From contig CAZVFC010000032.1 in the NCBI GenBank assembly GCA_964625855.1, positions 1-64,000 of the forward strand: DNA of 64,000 bases. The letters run 5' to 3'. The translations under genes were made by a program, and so were the position numbers. Of this stretch, positions 35,026-42,356 are shown in pieces. The notes under the pieces are model-generated. The model made no database searches, was not told the DNA's origin, and worked only from the letters and a program-made list of their open reading frames with translations. This DNA comes from JAPLUA01 sp964625855. Lineage in GTDB: Bacteria > Verrucomicrobiota > Verrucomicrobiia > Limisphaerales > UBA8199. Positions within the stretch are counted from its first letter, which is position 1. Every line of letters starts with the position of its first letter.

Positions 35026-35352
35026 TTAAAGTCCGGCAATCGCCAGGCCCTGGATAATCTTGCGGGCGATCTCGCGCCGGCGCTCGTGTGTGACCTGGCC
35101 GCGCTTATTGGTGAGTGAGGACTTTTCCACCGTGAAGAGCAGATCACAGCGGCAAAGCGTCTTCCAATTAAGCCCGTCGGCGTCATCGAGGATCGTCTCA
35201 TTATGTTTGGGGAGGCGTTCCTGACCGGGCCGCATGCTGGTGCACTTGAGCACAACCACTTGCGGCTTTGCGTCAATCCTGGCCTGACAGGAAACCAGCA
35301 CGCACGGGTGCGGGCCGTAGATGTTGCCGGTGTAGATGTCCCAGGCATTCAT
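35026..35352 (-). CDS. MazF/PemK-like toxin
   Basis: 108 residues resembling the PemK/MazF endoribonuclease fold: GNIYGPHPCVLVSCQARI (the first strand and loop), VVVLKCTSM, ETILDDADGLNWKTLCRCD, LLFTVEKSSL and RREIARKIIQGLA as the final helix. Its ATG overlaps the stop of the gene at 35349 by 4 bp, the usual antitoxin-toxin order. Likely a translation inhibitor. The fold call is from pattern only. Confidence 0.75.
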   Translation of the reverse strand: MNAWDIYTGNIYGPHPCVLVSCQARIDAKPQVVVLKCTSMRPGQERLPKHNETILDDADGLNWKTLCRCDLLFTVEKSSLTNKRGQVTHERRREIARKIIQGLAIAGL

Positions 35353-35624
35353 TCCTGGACACTCTTTGACTGGGCCGCCATGAAAAGGCGGATGCTCTCA
35401 GCATCGTCATCGGGTTGAGAATAGAGCGCGCGAGCCACCTTGTCCGGTAGTGGGGCGACATTCGTCACCCGCCCGACGGCCATCTGCTCACGGAGCTTGG
35501 GCAACCCCAGTTTGGCGCTCTGCCGGATGGTCGCGGCGGTGGAAAGGCCCGTTTCCTTGGCTGCCTGCTTCATCTCCCTCAGAAAGTCCGCCGGTACCGC
35601 AAGCGGATACGTGATGCTTTTCAT
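35349..35624 (-). CDS. Antitoxin-like protein, probable RHH
   Basis: 91 residues. The N-terminal MKSITYPLAVPADFLREMKQ, then LSTAATIRQSAKLGLPKL, fits a ribbon-helix-helix strand-helix-helix DNA-binding unit. The C-terminal ~40 residues (LYSQPDDDAESIRLFMAAQ) would bind the toxin. ATG 35624 begins the RHH strand; an ATG at 35639 is an alternative. First gene of the toxin-antitoxin pair. Confidence 0.7.
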   Translation of the reverse strand: MKSITYPLAVPADFLREMKQAAKETGLSTAATIRQSAKLGLPKLREQMAVGRVTNVAPLPDKVARALYSQPDDDAESIRLFMAAQSKSVQE

Positions 35625-35836
35625 GGAGGAATCATACATCGCGCCTTGCCTGCGGCAAGCCGTTTTAGCCCTCATGTCTGCACAGGCTATCCGGGCATGG
35701 TCGTCGCCGCACGAGGCACCCCCTTTCGCAAGTGTGAATGGCGTCGAACCCCGATCCGCGCAGTCCCACTTGGCAACTAAATAACTCGTGGGCTATCCTC
35801 GGCCGACATTCACAATGTGCGCGTATGATTTGAGTC

Positions 35837-36916
35837 ATGCCTAGCCCTTCCTACAGCACCTTTCAGGAACGCGTCGTGCAGGCCGCCGAAGCGGCCTTGA
35901 AACGGCACGGCAGCGTGGGTCCGCTGGAACTGTTCCAGCAAATGCTGCTGCTGCATCCGGTCCACTTCGACGGCTGGCGCAAAGGCAACGAGCATTACCG
36001 CGTGCTTGAACCCTGGATCCAAGTCGGCCCCGAGAAGTTTCAGAAGGCCATTGCTTTCTTCCAGGAGTGGGCTTCGAGGCGTGGCCTGCGCACGATCGAA
36101 GCCGCCTACACCCGCCGTGGTCCAAGGGGCATCGAGTCCTTGCAGGTCACCGAAGACGGCGATCCGGAGCGGGAGAAGTTCTATCGCACGCACTATGCCC
36201 CGGCGGACTTGGGCGAGAAGAAGACGGCGCGGCTGACGGCCAAATTAAACCAGCCTCCGGAACTGGTGGTATTCCAAAAGGTGAGCGAGGAGGGCAACTG
36301 CAGCGAGTGTGGCGCAGAGCTACCCAGCGGAGAATTCCTGTTGATGGAGAAGGGCCAGCCGCTTTGTCTCGCCTGCGCCGACCTGGACCAACTGCTGTTT
36401 CTGCCGCGGGGCGATGCGGCGCTGTCGCGGCGGGCGCGGAAGTACAGTTCGCTCGCGGCGGTGGTCGTTCGCTACAGCCGGGCGCGAGGACGCTACGAGC
36501 GGCAAGGTCTGCTGGTGACCGAGGAAGCCCTGGCCAAGGCGGAGCAAGAATGCGCCGCCGATGCGCCGGCGCGCGCCGCCACCCGCGCTCGCGCCGCCGT
36601 CGCCCGCCTGGAGGAAGATCGTGAGTTCGTGACCGCGTTGACCGAAGCGATTTCGCAGCGCTACCCCGGTTGCCCGGCCGATGAAGCCCGCCGCATTGCC
36701 GAGCACACGGGTCGCCGCAGCAGTGGCCGGGTGGGCCGATCCGCTGCCGGACGCGCGTTGGATGCCTCGGCGGTGGACCTCGCCGTCACTGCGCACATCC
36801 GTCATGCGCACACCGACTATGATGAGCTTCTAATGCGCGGCACCGAGCGACTGGACGCCCGCACACTGGTGCGGGAAAGAATTGACCGCGTGCTGGCGAA
36901 GTGGTCGCGAGCATGA
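35837..36916 (+). CDS. DUF2293-domain protein
   Basis: 359 residues. A helical N-terminus (FQERVVQAAEAALKR, LFQQMLLLHPVHFDGWRKG) is followed by a zinc-ribbon-like CSECGAELPSGE then CLACADLD (about residues 155-182), and a C-terminal DUF2293 domain: VTALTEAISQRYPGCPADEA, SSGRVGRSAAGRALD and IRHAHTDYDELL. The role of this family is not known; the zinc site and basic C-terminus suggest nucleic-acid binding. A TATGAT box lies 7 bp before the ATG. Confidence 0.85.
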   Translation: MPSPSYSTFQERVVQAAEAALKRHGSVGPLELFQQMLLLHPVHFDGWRKGNEHYRVLEPWIQVGPEKFQKAIAFFQEWASRRGLRTIEAAYTRRGPRGIESLQVTEDGDPEREKFYRTHYAPADLGEKKTARLTAKLNQPPELVVFQKVSEEGNCSECGAELPSGEFLLMEKGQPLCLACADLDQLLFLPRGDAALSRRARKYSSLAAVVVRYSRARGRYERQGLLVTEEALAKAEQECAADAPARAATRARAAVARLEEDREFVTALTEAISQRYPGCPADEARRIAEHTGRRSSGRVGRSAAGRALDASAVDLAVTAHIRHAHTDYDELLMRGTERLDARTLVRERIDRVLAKWSRA

Positions 36917-37294
36917 ACAAGCGCCCGGGCAGCGAGGGTCTTTTTGGCTTGCGGCTTTTTCACGGTCGGCCTATTCCCAATGCAACGTTTCTCGCGTAAT
37001 ATCCTGATAGCGTCGAGTCTTTTATATGCTGATCAATAGCTCGGCGGGACTAACATGAAGACGAGTCTAAGTCCTGTAGCGTGGTTCTTGAGGAAGGCGG
37101 ATTTTGCGAACAGTGCCAACCGCAATGACTGGTAAGAGCTACGCGCGTCCGGCACCATTACAGCGACCGGTGAAGCCTGGGCCGAACTCCCTCGCCGAAG
37201 GGCGGCCCCGCCACGCGGTCTGGCAATTCGAGGGGTGATGAGGGGCCGCAATCGGTAAGCTGATTTGTTCGGCGCCTCCGCAAGGAGCACGTGC
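36917..37294. other. Intergenic region without recognised gene
   Basis: 378 bp with two T-rich stretches near 36940-36960 that could end the DUF2293 transcript. A 26-codon frame from ATG 37054 to TAA is too short to support. AAGGAG at 37282-37287 is the ribosome-binding site of the next gene. Confidence 0.5.
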
Positions 37295-37909
37295 ATGAAG
37301 ACTCCATTCTTCCTCCGAAGCCAGCGTCTGCTCTTGGCGTCGCCCGCGGCAGGGGACGAGTTGGCCATCATGGAAGCGATTACCGAATCGTTCGCTTCCT
37401 TGCATGAGTGGCTGCCGTGGGCCAAGACGATGCCTGCTCTTGAGGAGGTCGCCCGGGTCAACGCTGAGCTGCTGGCGAAGTTCAGAGCGGATGCGGAATT
37501 CCACTTTCGTATCCGGCGCGAAGCGGACCAGCACTATCTGGGCAGCATCGGGGTGTTTTATGTGGAGCGGGATGTTCCCAGCATGGAGATGGGCTTCTGG
37601 CTGCGCAGCACGGCTCGCGGCCAGGGGTACATGCTGGAGGCGGCGCAGACTGTCGCGCAGTTCGTGACGGAGCAATTGGGTGCCGTGCGCCTCCAAATGC
37701 GGGTGGACGCGCGCAACGCGCGCAGTTGTGCACTGGCCGAGCGCCTTGGGTTCTCCCGCGAGGGCATCTGTCAGAGCGCAGCGCGGGACAATCAGGGCCA
37801 ACTTGTTTCCCAAGTCATCTTTGCTCTCGTGCGCGCCGCCCAGGAGCCAGGCCCGAGCGGTGCAGTGAACGTAAGCCAGCCGTTGTGCTCGGGGACCAAT
37901 GCAACCTGA
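37295..37909 (+). CDS. GNAT family N-acetyltransferase (RimJ/RimL-like)
   Basis: 204 residues. Acetyl-CoA-dependent acyltransferase of the RimJ/RimL/YdaF type: FFLRSQRLLLASPAAGDE at the start, HEWLPWA, GSIGVFYVER, EMGFWLRSTARGQGYMLEA (the R/Q-x-x-G-x-G/A pyrophosphate loop), VRLQMRVDARNARSCALAER and LGFSREG. ATG 37295 has AAGGAG 7 bp before it, one of the few clear ribosome-binding sites in the window. The acceptor is unknown. The C-terminal 20 residues overlap the next gene. Confidence 0.88.
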   Translation: MKTPFFLRSQRLLLASPAAGDELAIMEAITESFASLHEWLPWAKTMPALEEVARVNAELLAKFRADAEFHFRIRREADQHYLGSIGVFYVERDVPSMEMGFWLRSTARGQGYMLEAAQTVAQFVTEQLGAVRLQMRVDARNARSCALAERLGFSREGICQSAARDNQGQLVSQVIFALVRAAQEPGPSGAVNVSQPLCSGTNAT

Positions 37910-38366
37910 TCAGGCAGATAGCTGCGGCATCCGACGCATGACCAAATCCGACCGCATTACGCAGCACGTATGCCGTGCGGTGGCAGCCCCCATCGTGGGG
38001 CTCTTTGGGGCCGTGCTTGCCTTGCTCCCGGCTCTCTTGCTTTTCGGAATGATGCAGTGGTTGGGTGCACCTGCATTCGTCTTTGTCTTGGTGCAACTTG
38101 CTGCCTCTATGGTCAAGGGATTTGCTTTTGTTTTTGTCGGCAGCTTGGTCGCTGCGATTGCCTGGCGCTTTAGGGCTGCCTGCATCTTGGTGGGTCTCGG
38201 AATGCTCTTCTATTTGTACTTCTACTATTACTTATTCCCGTACACTGATTCCGACGAGGGTGCCGGCTTTTCTGTGTGGGCCGTGTTGGACCTCGCCGTC
38301 ACCATTGCGGGCGGCTTGTTGGCGGTAGCGCTTCGCCGCTTCAGGAGACCGGAACAGCCGAGCTGA
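37899..38366 (+). CDS. Integral membrane protein, hypothetical
   Basis: 155 residues with four predicted membrane helices: VGLFGAVLALLPALLLFGMM, FVFVLVQLAASM to AIAW (two segments), ACILVGLGMLFYLYFYYYLF and a final VWAVLDLAVTIAGGLLAVAL before an R-rich tail. ATG 37899 overlaps the acetyltransferase by 11 bp; ATG 37938 is an alternative that avoids overlap. No family was recognised. Confidence 0.65.
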   Translation: MQPDQADSCGIRRMTKSDRITQHVCRAVAAPIVGLFGAVLALLPALLLFGMMQWLGAPAFVFVLVQLAASMVKGFAFVFVGSLVAAIAWRFRAACILVGLGMLFYLYFYYYLFPYTDSDEGAGFSVWAVLDLAVTIAGGLLAVALRRFRRPEQPS

Positions 38367-38566
38367 GGGGTGTACTGAACTGAAAGCGGCGAGGCCGCCC
38401 CGCTTACGCTCGGAGCGGTGTTGGCGCGGCGCCAGTATATGAGCCCGCTTTTTCCATAAATGCGTATGGACAACCACCTTGGGAAGCCTTATTCCCGGCT
38501 GATGACGTATGGCATTACGTCCAACGAGTGGCCTGCTATTTGTTTAAGCGCCGCCGAGATGCTGCT

Positions 38567-38764
38567 ATGGGAAAACGCCCCAGATTCAGGCTGTTCGATT
38601 CGCGATGCCCGAACTGCGGTTCCAGCAATACCAGAATTGACTGGTTCCGGCTCGACAACTACCGCATGGCGGTACTTACCACCGTGTTCGCCGTGTTCGC
38701 ATGTGATCTCGGTGGCCGATACGACAGAGTCTGTTCGGACTGTCGGCGCAAGTTCACACGATGA
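38567..38764 (+). CDS. Small zinc-ribbon protein, hypothetical
   Basis: 65 residues. CPNCGSSNTR at the N-terminus and CSDCRRKFTR at the C-terminus form a CxxC...CxxC zinc site around a hydrophobic middle (MAVLTTVFAVFACDLGGRY) that may be a membrane hairpin. The start could also be ATG 38528. Read in another frame this stretch gives a long ORF that I consider a shadow. Confidence 0.6.
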   Translation: MGKRPRFRLFDSRCPNCGSSNTRIDWFRLDNYRMAVLTTVFAVFACDLGGRYDRVCSDCRRKFTR

Positions 38765-38933
38765 AGCCCGCGTTCGCCGCGCCTGGGTGCTATCGTTGGG
38801 CTGCGAATTACCTATGACCGTGCGTTGTCAGTCCGCGCCGACAGCCGCCGGTGTTTCTGTTTGCCCGTGCGGCAGGAGATCCCCAGCACCCGAGCTTCGC
38901 CGGTGCTCGGCCTCAGGCGGCTGCGACCGTTAT

Positions 38934-39428
38934 GTGAGACCTCGCGCCGTTCAAGTGGGATTGCTCGTCGCGGCACTTGCACTTGGCGGATGCACGCAAA
39001 CCACCGTCATCACCTCGTCGATGGCTCCCACGATACAGTCGGGCACGAAGGTCACTGTTGACTGGACTGCATACTCCTTGAGCGCGCCGAAACGGTGGGA
39101 CGTCGTTTGTTTCAAGCCGCCAATGTTGGCCGACCAGATCTGGGCAATGCGTGTTGTGGCACTCCCGGGGGAGACGGTCTCGTTTGCGACTAACGGCATT
39201 GCGATCAACGGCCGCTCGATTGCCTTGCCGATCGCACTGACGAACGTTAGCTATGTTTCCGTGGATCACCCCGCATTAAGACCAGGCGCACCCTCGCTCC
39301 CATCACCGTATGTTGTCCCCAGCAACAGCTTCTTTGTTCTGGGGGACAACTCGACAATCGCGTTCGATAGCCGTTTTTGGGGTGCGGTGCCCCGCACCAA
39401 TGTCTTTGGCAAAGTTCGAGGGCTATGA
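38934..39428 (+). CDS. Signal peptidase I-like lipoprotein lacking the catalytic Lys
   Basis: 164 residues if started at GTG 38934. A lipoprotein signal (VGLLVAALALGGC, Cys 20) leads into ITSSMAPTIQSGT, the SxMxPT box with the nucleophile Ser 29, and WDVVCFKPP. The next box reads AMRVVALPGETV where active S26 enzymes have K-R-x-x-G-x-P-G-D/E, so Met 72 replaces the general-base Lys. GDNSTIAFDSRFWG is the intact last box. It may be an inactive homologue or a pseudogene in progress. The frame is open far upstream but overlaps the zinc-ribbon gene. Confidence 0.6.
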   Translation: MRPRAVQVGLLVAALALGGCTQTTVITSSMAPTIQSGTKVTVDWTAYSLSAPKRWDVVCFKPPMLADQIWAMRVVALPGETVSFATNGIAINGRSIALPIALTNVSYVSVDHPALRPGAPSLPSPYVVPSNSFFVLGDNSTIAFDSRFWGAVPRTNVFGKVRGL

Positions 39429-39535
39429 ACCCGTATAGCGCGCTGCACTCGACGCCGCGACGGCGCTCTGTTTGCATATCAGGATGCGTCCGCCAGAGCC
39501 GGGGCGCCCTCAGCCGAACTCGGGCGCTAAGCCGC

Positions 39536-39733
39536 TCAGTCTTTCGACCGACGCAGCATCAGGAAGCCCAGGCCCAACACGATCAACCCGGCGCTCGCTG
39601 GTTCGGGCACCATGAGAATCAGGCCCCAATTCATCAGGGTCGCCTGGGCCCCTCCCCCGTCCACGTCGGCCAGGAACAGCGTCCAGCTTCCGCTGGGGTT
39701 CAAGCCCAGGAACGAGTCCAATAACGCCGTTCG
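39536..39733 (-). pseudogene. C-terminal remnant of a PEP-CTERM P-domain protein
   Basis: Encodes LLDSFLGLNPSGSWTLFLA, then DGGGAQATLMNWGLIL, the end of a proprotein-convertase-type P domain, followed by VPEPASAGLIVLGLGFLML and RRSKD, a complete PEP-CTERM sorting tail (VPEP, helix, RR). The N-terminal part is missing: similarity ends near 39733 and the frame meets TGA at 39763. The divergent lipoprotein gene starts at 39745, so the breakpoint lies between them. An exosortase must exist elsewhere in the genome. Confidence 0.7.
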
Positions 39734-39744
39734 CCGTTCATCAG

Positions 39745-40020
39745 ATGAAACCCATTTCTGTCATTCTTGGCCTGTCAATCGTGGCGTTATGTGGCTGCAC
39801 GACCACGCCCACGGCATCTGTCCCTGGCCCTGGACTTTGCCTCATAGAGGATGGCAAGCTTCTGTATGAGCTTGGGCGCTTTGACGAGGCCCGAGACCGT
39901 CTGGAGCTTCTGTTGACCCTGACCTCGGATGATCACCTGAGGACGAAGGCATTGTATTACTTGGACTTGATTCACAGAGATGTTGCTCCTGCCAAGAACG
40001 ATCCCGGCTACCCAGCGTGA
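39745..40020 (+). CDS. Small lipoprotein, hypothetical
   Basis: 91 residues. Signal MKPISVILGLSIVALCGC with a lipobox Cys at 18, a short linker, then a single TPR-like helix pair (LLYELGRFDEARDRLELLL, DDHLRTKALYYLDLIHRD). Likely attached to a membrane facing the periplasm. The stop overlaps a SUMF1-like gene fragment. Confidence 0.65.
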   Translation: MKPISVILGLSIVALCGCTTTPTASVPGPGLCLIEDGKLLYELGRFDEARDRLELLLTLTSDDHLRTKALYYLDLIHRDVAPAKNDPGYPA

Positions 40021-40079
40021 CTTGGGATGAGGCGCAGGAATTCTGCCGCTGGCTGACGGAAAGAGAGCGCGCGGCGGGT
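40017..40079 (+). pseudogene. Fragment of a SUMF1/formylglycine-generating-enzyme-like gene
   Basis: The frame encodes VTWDEAQEFCRWLTERERAA followed by G, which matches the well known V-S/T-WDEA-x-x-FC-x-W-L-T-E-R-E segment of SUMF1-domain proteins. Similarity stops on both sides and there is no flanking domain. Confidence 0.55.
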
Positions 40080-40192
40080 GTCTGGGCCGCCAGGAGTCTA
40101 AGGCAAAAATGCTCGAGCAGAGCGAGGGCCAGCTCGGCGAACACCATTTTAGGCAACCGCGCCAGCGTGCTCCCCAGACGGCGTCCATAGTA

Positions 40193-40279
40193 ACTCCGTT
40201 CCTCCTCCGTTCCTCCTCCGTTGTTCCTCCGATTGCGTCTCGGAGGAACAACGGAGGAGGGACGGAGGAAGAACGGAGG
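40193..40279. repeat. Large hairpin built of GGAGGAACGG units
   Basis: 39-bp arms at 40193-40231 and 40241-40279 are near-perfect inverted copies around a 9-bp spacer. The right arm continues with more ACGGAGG units to about 40293. It would form a very stable hairpin in DNA or RNA. Confidence 0.9.
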
Positions 40280-40535
40280 TAGGACGGAGGTAGCCTGGGA
40301 GGGCTGTGGGGGCGTTAACGAGCGCCTTGAGCCGGAGAATGGCTGGGAGGCCCAGTTTCTGGCGGGTGGGTTTCCAACGGTGGGTCATTGAGTCTGGGGC
40401 AACCCCTGAACCCGATGCGTGAAGGAGCGACATTTCGCCGCAATGTCTCTTCGCGGGAGCCGGACGCCCCGGCGAGGCATCCCAGCCAAGCCCTCGCTAA
40501 TGCGTTGTCCGGGCTGCCGGTGCTGGTCGTCCGGC

Positions 40536-40565
40536 TTGACGGGTGGCTAACTGCCGCCATAATAG
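40536..40565 (+). promoter_or_regulatory. Promoter of the ACP/radical SAM cluster
   Basis: TTGACG at 40536-40541, 18-bp spacer, TAATAG at 40560-40565 (ATAATA with 17 bp is an alternative register). The -10 is 6 bp from the ATG at 40572 and about 140 bp upstream of the ACP gene. Strong sigma70-type match. Confidence 0.6.
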
Positions 40566-40571
40566 GCTGAC

Positions 40572-40709
40572 ATGACCACGAGTATCTGCGACTCCTCCGT
40601 AGCTGGCGCCAGGGCTGGGCGCGGAGTCCTTTCGCCCCCTGTCCCGACGGCTCCCGCGCCCGCAACAGTCCGCGATCACAACCTTGCGCCCCACTCGGCG
40701 GCACTATGA
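40572..40709 (+). CDS. 45-codon ORF overlapping the ACP start
   Basis: Encodes 45 residues rich in Ala, Pro and Thr (MTTSICDSSVAGARAG to APHSAAL). It begins 6 bp after the promoter -10 and its TGA overlaps the ACP ATG (ATGA). It may be a leader peptide that couples translation to the ACP gene, or noise. No homologue comes to mind. Confidence 0.4.
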   Translation: MTTSICDSSVAGARAGRGVLSPPVPTAPAPATVRDHNLAPHSAAL

Positions 40710-40993
40710 CCTCGCCGGTTGACCCCAAGATCATCGCCGACAAGCTCTGCGAATTCGCGCGGGCGAACTTCCTGGCGGACGGAATGGAATTCAACGAGCA
40801 CAGCCCGCTGGCCGAGGCCGGGATTGATTCGTTCGCCCTCGTGGAGCTGCTGCTCTGCAGCGAGCGCGCGTTTGGCGTCCGGGTGCCGGAGTCGCACCTG
40901 ACGCGCAACAACCTCGTCTCGGTGGCCACGCTGGCCAATTGCATCGCGGAACTGGCGCGCAACGGCGGCTCGGCCTCTCTGTCCCGCGAATAG
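40706..40993 (+). CDS. Acyl carrier protein
   Basis: 95 residues, a stand-alone phosphopantetheine carrier. LAEAGIDSFALVELLL holds the attachment Ser 42 in the D-S-F/L motif, and helices flank it as in other ACP/PCP domains. It is longer than fatty-acid ACP at the N-terminus and lies first in an operon with an adenylate-forming ligase, a condensation-like enzyme and oxidoreductases, so it probably carries a dedicated acyl or aminoacyl intermediate rather than serving fatty-acid synthesis. Confidence 0.9.
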   Translation: MTSPVDPKIIADKLCEFARANFLADGMEFNEHSPLAEAGIDSFALVELLLCSERAFGVRVPESHLTRNNLVSVATLANCIAELARNGGSASLSRE

Positions 40994-41027
40994 CCCCGCC
41001 TGGGCCGGCAGTCCAGGATAACTGAAT

Positions 41028-42356
41028 ATGCCTCCGTTGCCCCGCCAAATCCGGTTGGCTGCCGGCGACTATTTCATGCACGGCCAGGACTGCCGGATGC
41101 GGCGCCACGGCCTGCCCGGCAACGTCTGCCGCGTGGCCCTGCGCTTGGACGAAGGCCTGGATACGGACCTCCTGCGCCGACGCGTGGCGGATTCCCCCCT
41201 CCTGAATTGGCTGGCGCAAGTGCGCATTGTCCGGTCTCTGCCGTTGCTGCCCCCGCGCTGGCATGCAGCGGAGCCCAAGACCATCTTCCACGAGCACAAT
41301 GGCCCGGCGATAAATGGAGCGGAGCCGGCTTCGCTGCCGCCCGCGGTGGCCGGGAGGGATTTGCACGCCGCGGAAGGGCCGGCGCTGGCCTTGGACCTCG
41401 TCCGCCACGCCGACGGCACCCGGCACCTGGTGTATTCCTGGAACCACGCCCTCATGGACGCGCGGGGCGCGGAACTGATCCTGCGCCACCTGAACGCCGG
41501 GCCGGCGGTGAAAGACCCTCCCGCCCTGGACGATCTGATCAACCCCGCGCAGCAAGAGTGGAACCTCTCGAAGTGGTGGAACAGTGTGAAGCTGGCGCGC
41601 AGCTCGATGGAATGGCTTCGCAAGTCCGGCAGCGAACCGCTGTTCACGCTGATGCCGGGGCTGCATCCGGCCGGGCCATGCCGCGGCCAGTGCCGGCTCT
41701 TGTCTTTCAGCGAGGCCGAGACGGAGCGCATTGGCGCTCGCTGCCAGAGCCTGAATGCCGCCTTCCGGCGCAGCAACTTCTACCTGGCCGCCACCATCCG
41801 CGCCGTGCACACGGTGGCAGTGGGGCGCGGGAACAAGGACGGGGCCTACCTGGTTCCGGTCCCGCACGACATGCGGCGGCGCGGCGCCAATGGCCCCATC
41901 TTCTCGAACCAGCTTTCGATCCTGTTCCACCGCATCGAACCGCGCCAGGCGGCGAGCCTCAGCGAGATTATCGCGGAGCTGACGCGGCAGATGATGAACC
42001 AGATTCGTGACCGCTTCCCGGAGGCCTGCATGGCGGCGCTGGACATGTTCAAGCCCATGCCGTTGGACTATTATGTGCGGCACCTGGGGCAGCCCACGCG
42101 CGGCAAATTCGCCAGCCTGTGCTTCTCGGACTCCGGCGAGACCTGCGCCGGCATGAGCGACATGCTGGGCGGGCGGATACAGGAGGTCACCCACCTGGTG
42201 CCGACGTGGCGGCCGCCAGGATTGACGGTATTGTTCTGGAGTTTCGGCAGCCGGCCCCGCGTCCTGTTGTCGTGGGTGGAAGACTGCTTGAGTCCGGCCG
42301 AAGCCAACACCCTGGAGCAGGGACTGCGCGCGGCCTTATTGGAAGAACAGATTTGA
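41028..42356 (+). CDS. Condensation-domain-like acyltransferase
   Basis: 442 residues. The motif SWNHALMDARG at about 138-147 matches the H-x-x-x-D centre of the condensation/chloramphenicol acetyltransferase/WS-DGAT superfamily (His 140, Asp 144). VPVPHDMRRRGANGPIFSNQL and ISFWSF-like late segments resemble the N-G-x-x-x-N floor loop. It likely transfers an ACP-bound acyl group to an amine or alcohol. A single stand-alone domain with no NRPS modules. It lies 34 bp after the ACP gene and its stop shares a base with the next ATG. Confidence 0.8.
   Translation: MPPLPRQIRLAAGDYFMHGQDCRMRRHGLPGNVCRVALRLDEGLDTDLLRRRVADSPLLNWLAQVRIVRSLPLLPPRWHAAEPKTIFHEHNGPAINGAEPASLPPAVAGRDLHAAEGPALALDLVRHADGTRHLVYSWNHALMDARGAELILRHLNAGPAVKDPPALDDLINPAQQEWNLSKWWNSVKLARSSMEWLRKSGSEPLFTLMPGLHPAGPCRGQCRLLSFSEAETERIGARCQSLNAAFRRSNFYLAATIRAVHTVAVGRGNKDGAYLVPVPHDMRRRGANGPIFSNQLSILFHRIEPRQAASLSEIIAELTRQMMNQIRDRFPEACMAALDMFKPMPLDYYVRHLGQPTRGKFASLCFSDSGETCAGMSDMLGGRIQEVTHLVPTWRPPGLTVLFWSFGSRPRVLLSWVEDCLSPAEANTLEQGLRAALLEEQI

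Noticed and set aside
37054..37134. 26-codon ORF in the gap before the acetyltransferase
   Set aside because: Too short, no ribosome-binding site and no recognisable family.
38460..38933. Long N-terminal extension of the signal peptidase-like protein
   Set aside because: It overlaps the zinc-ribbon gene in another frame and has no homology, while GTG 38934 gives a proper lipoprotein signal.
40388..40570. 60-codon ORF before the cluster promoter
   Set aside because: It overlaps repeat-like sequence and the promoter itself. I recall similar ORFs as repeats in this lineage but cannot support a protein.
36917..40700. Integron-like array of small plus-strand genes
   Set aside because: I looked for GTTRRRY/RYYYAAC attC cores after each gene and found only scattered single matches, with no integrase gene in the window.
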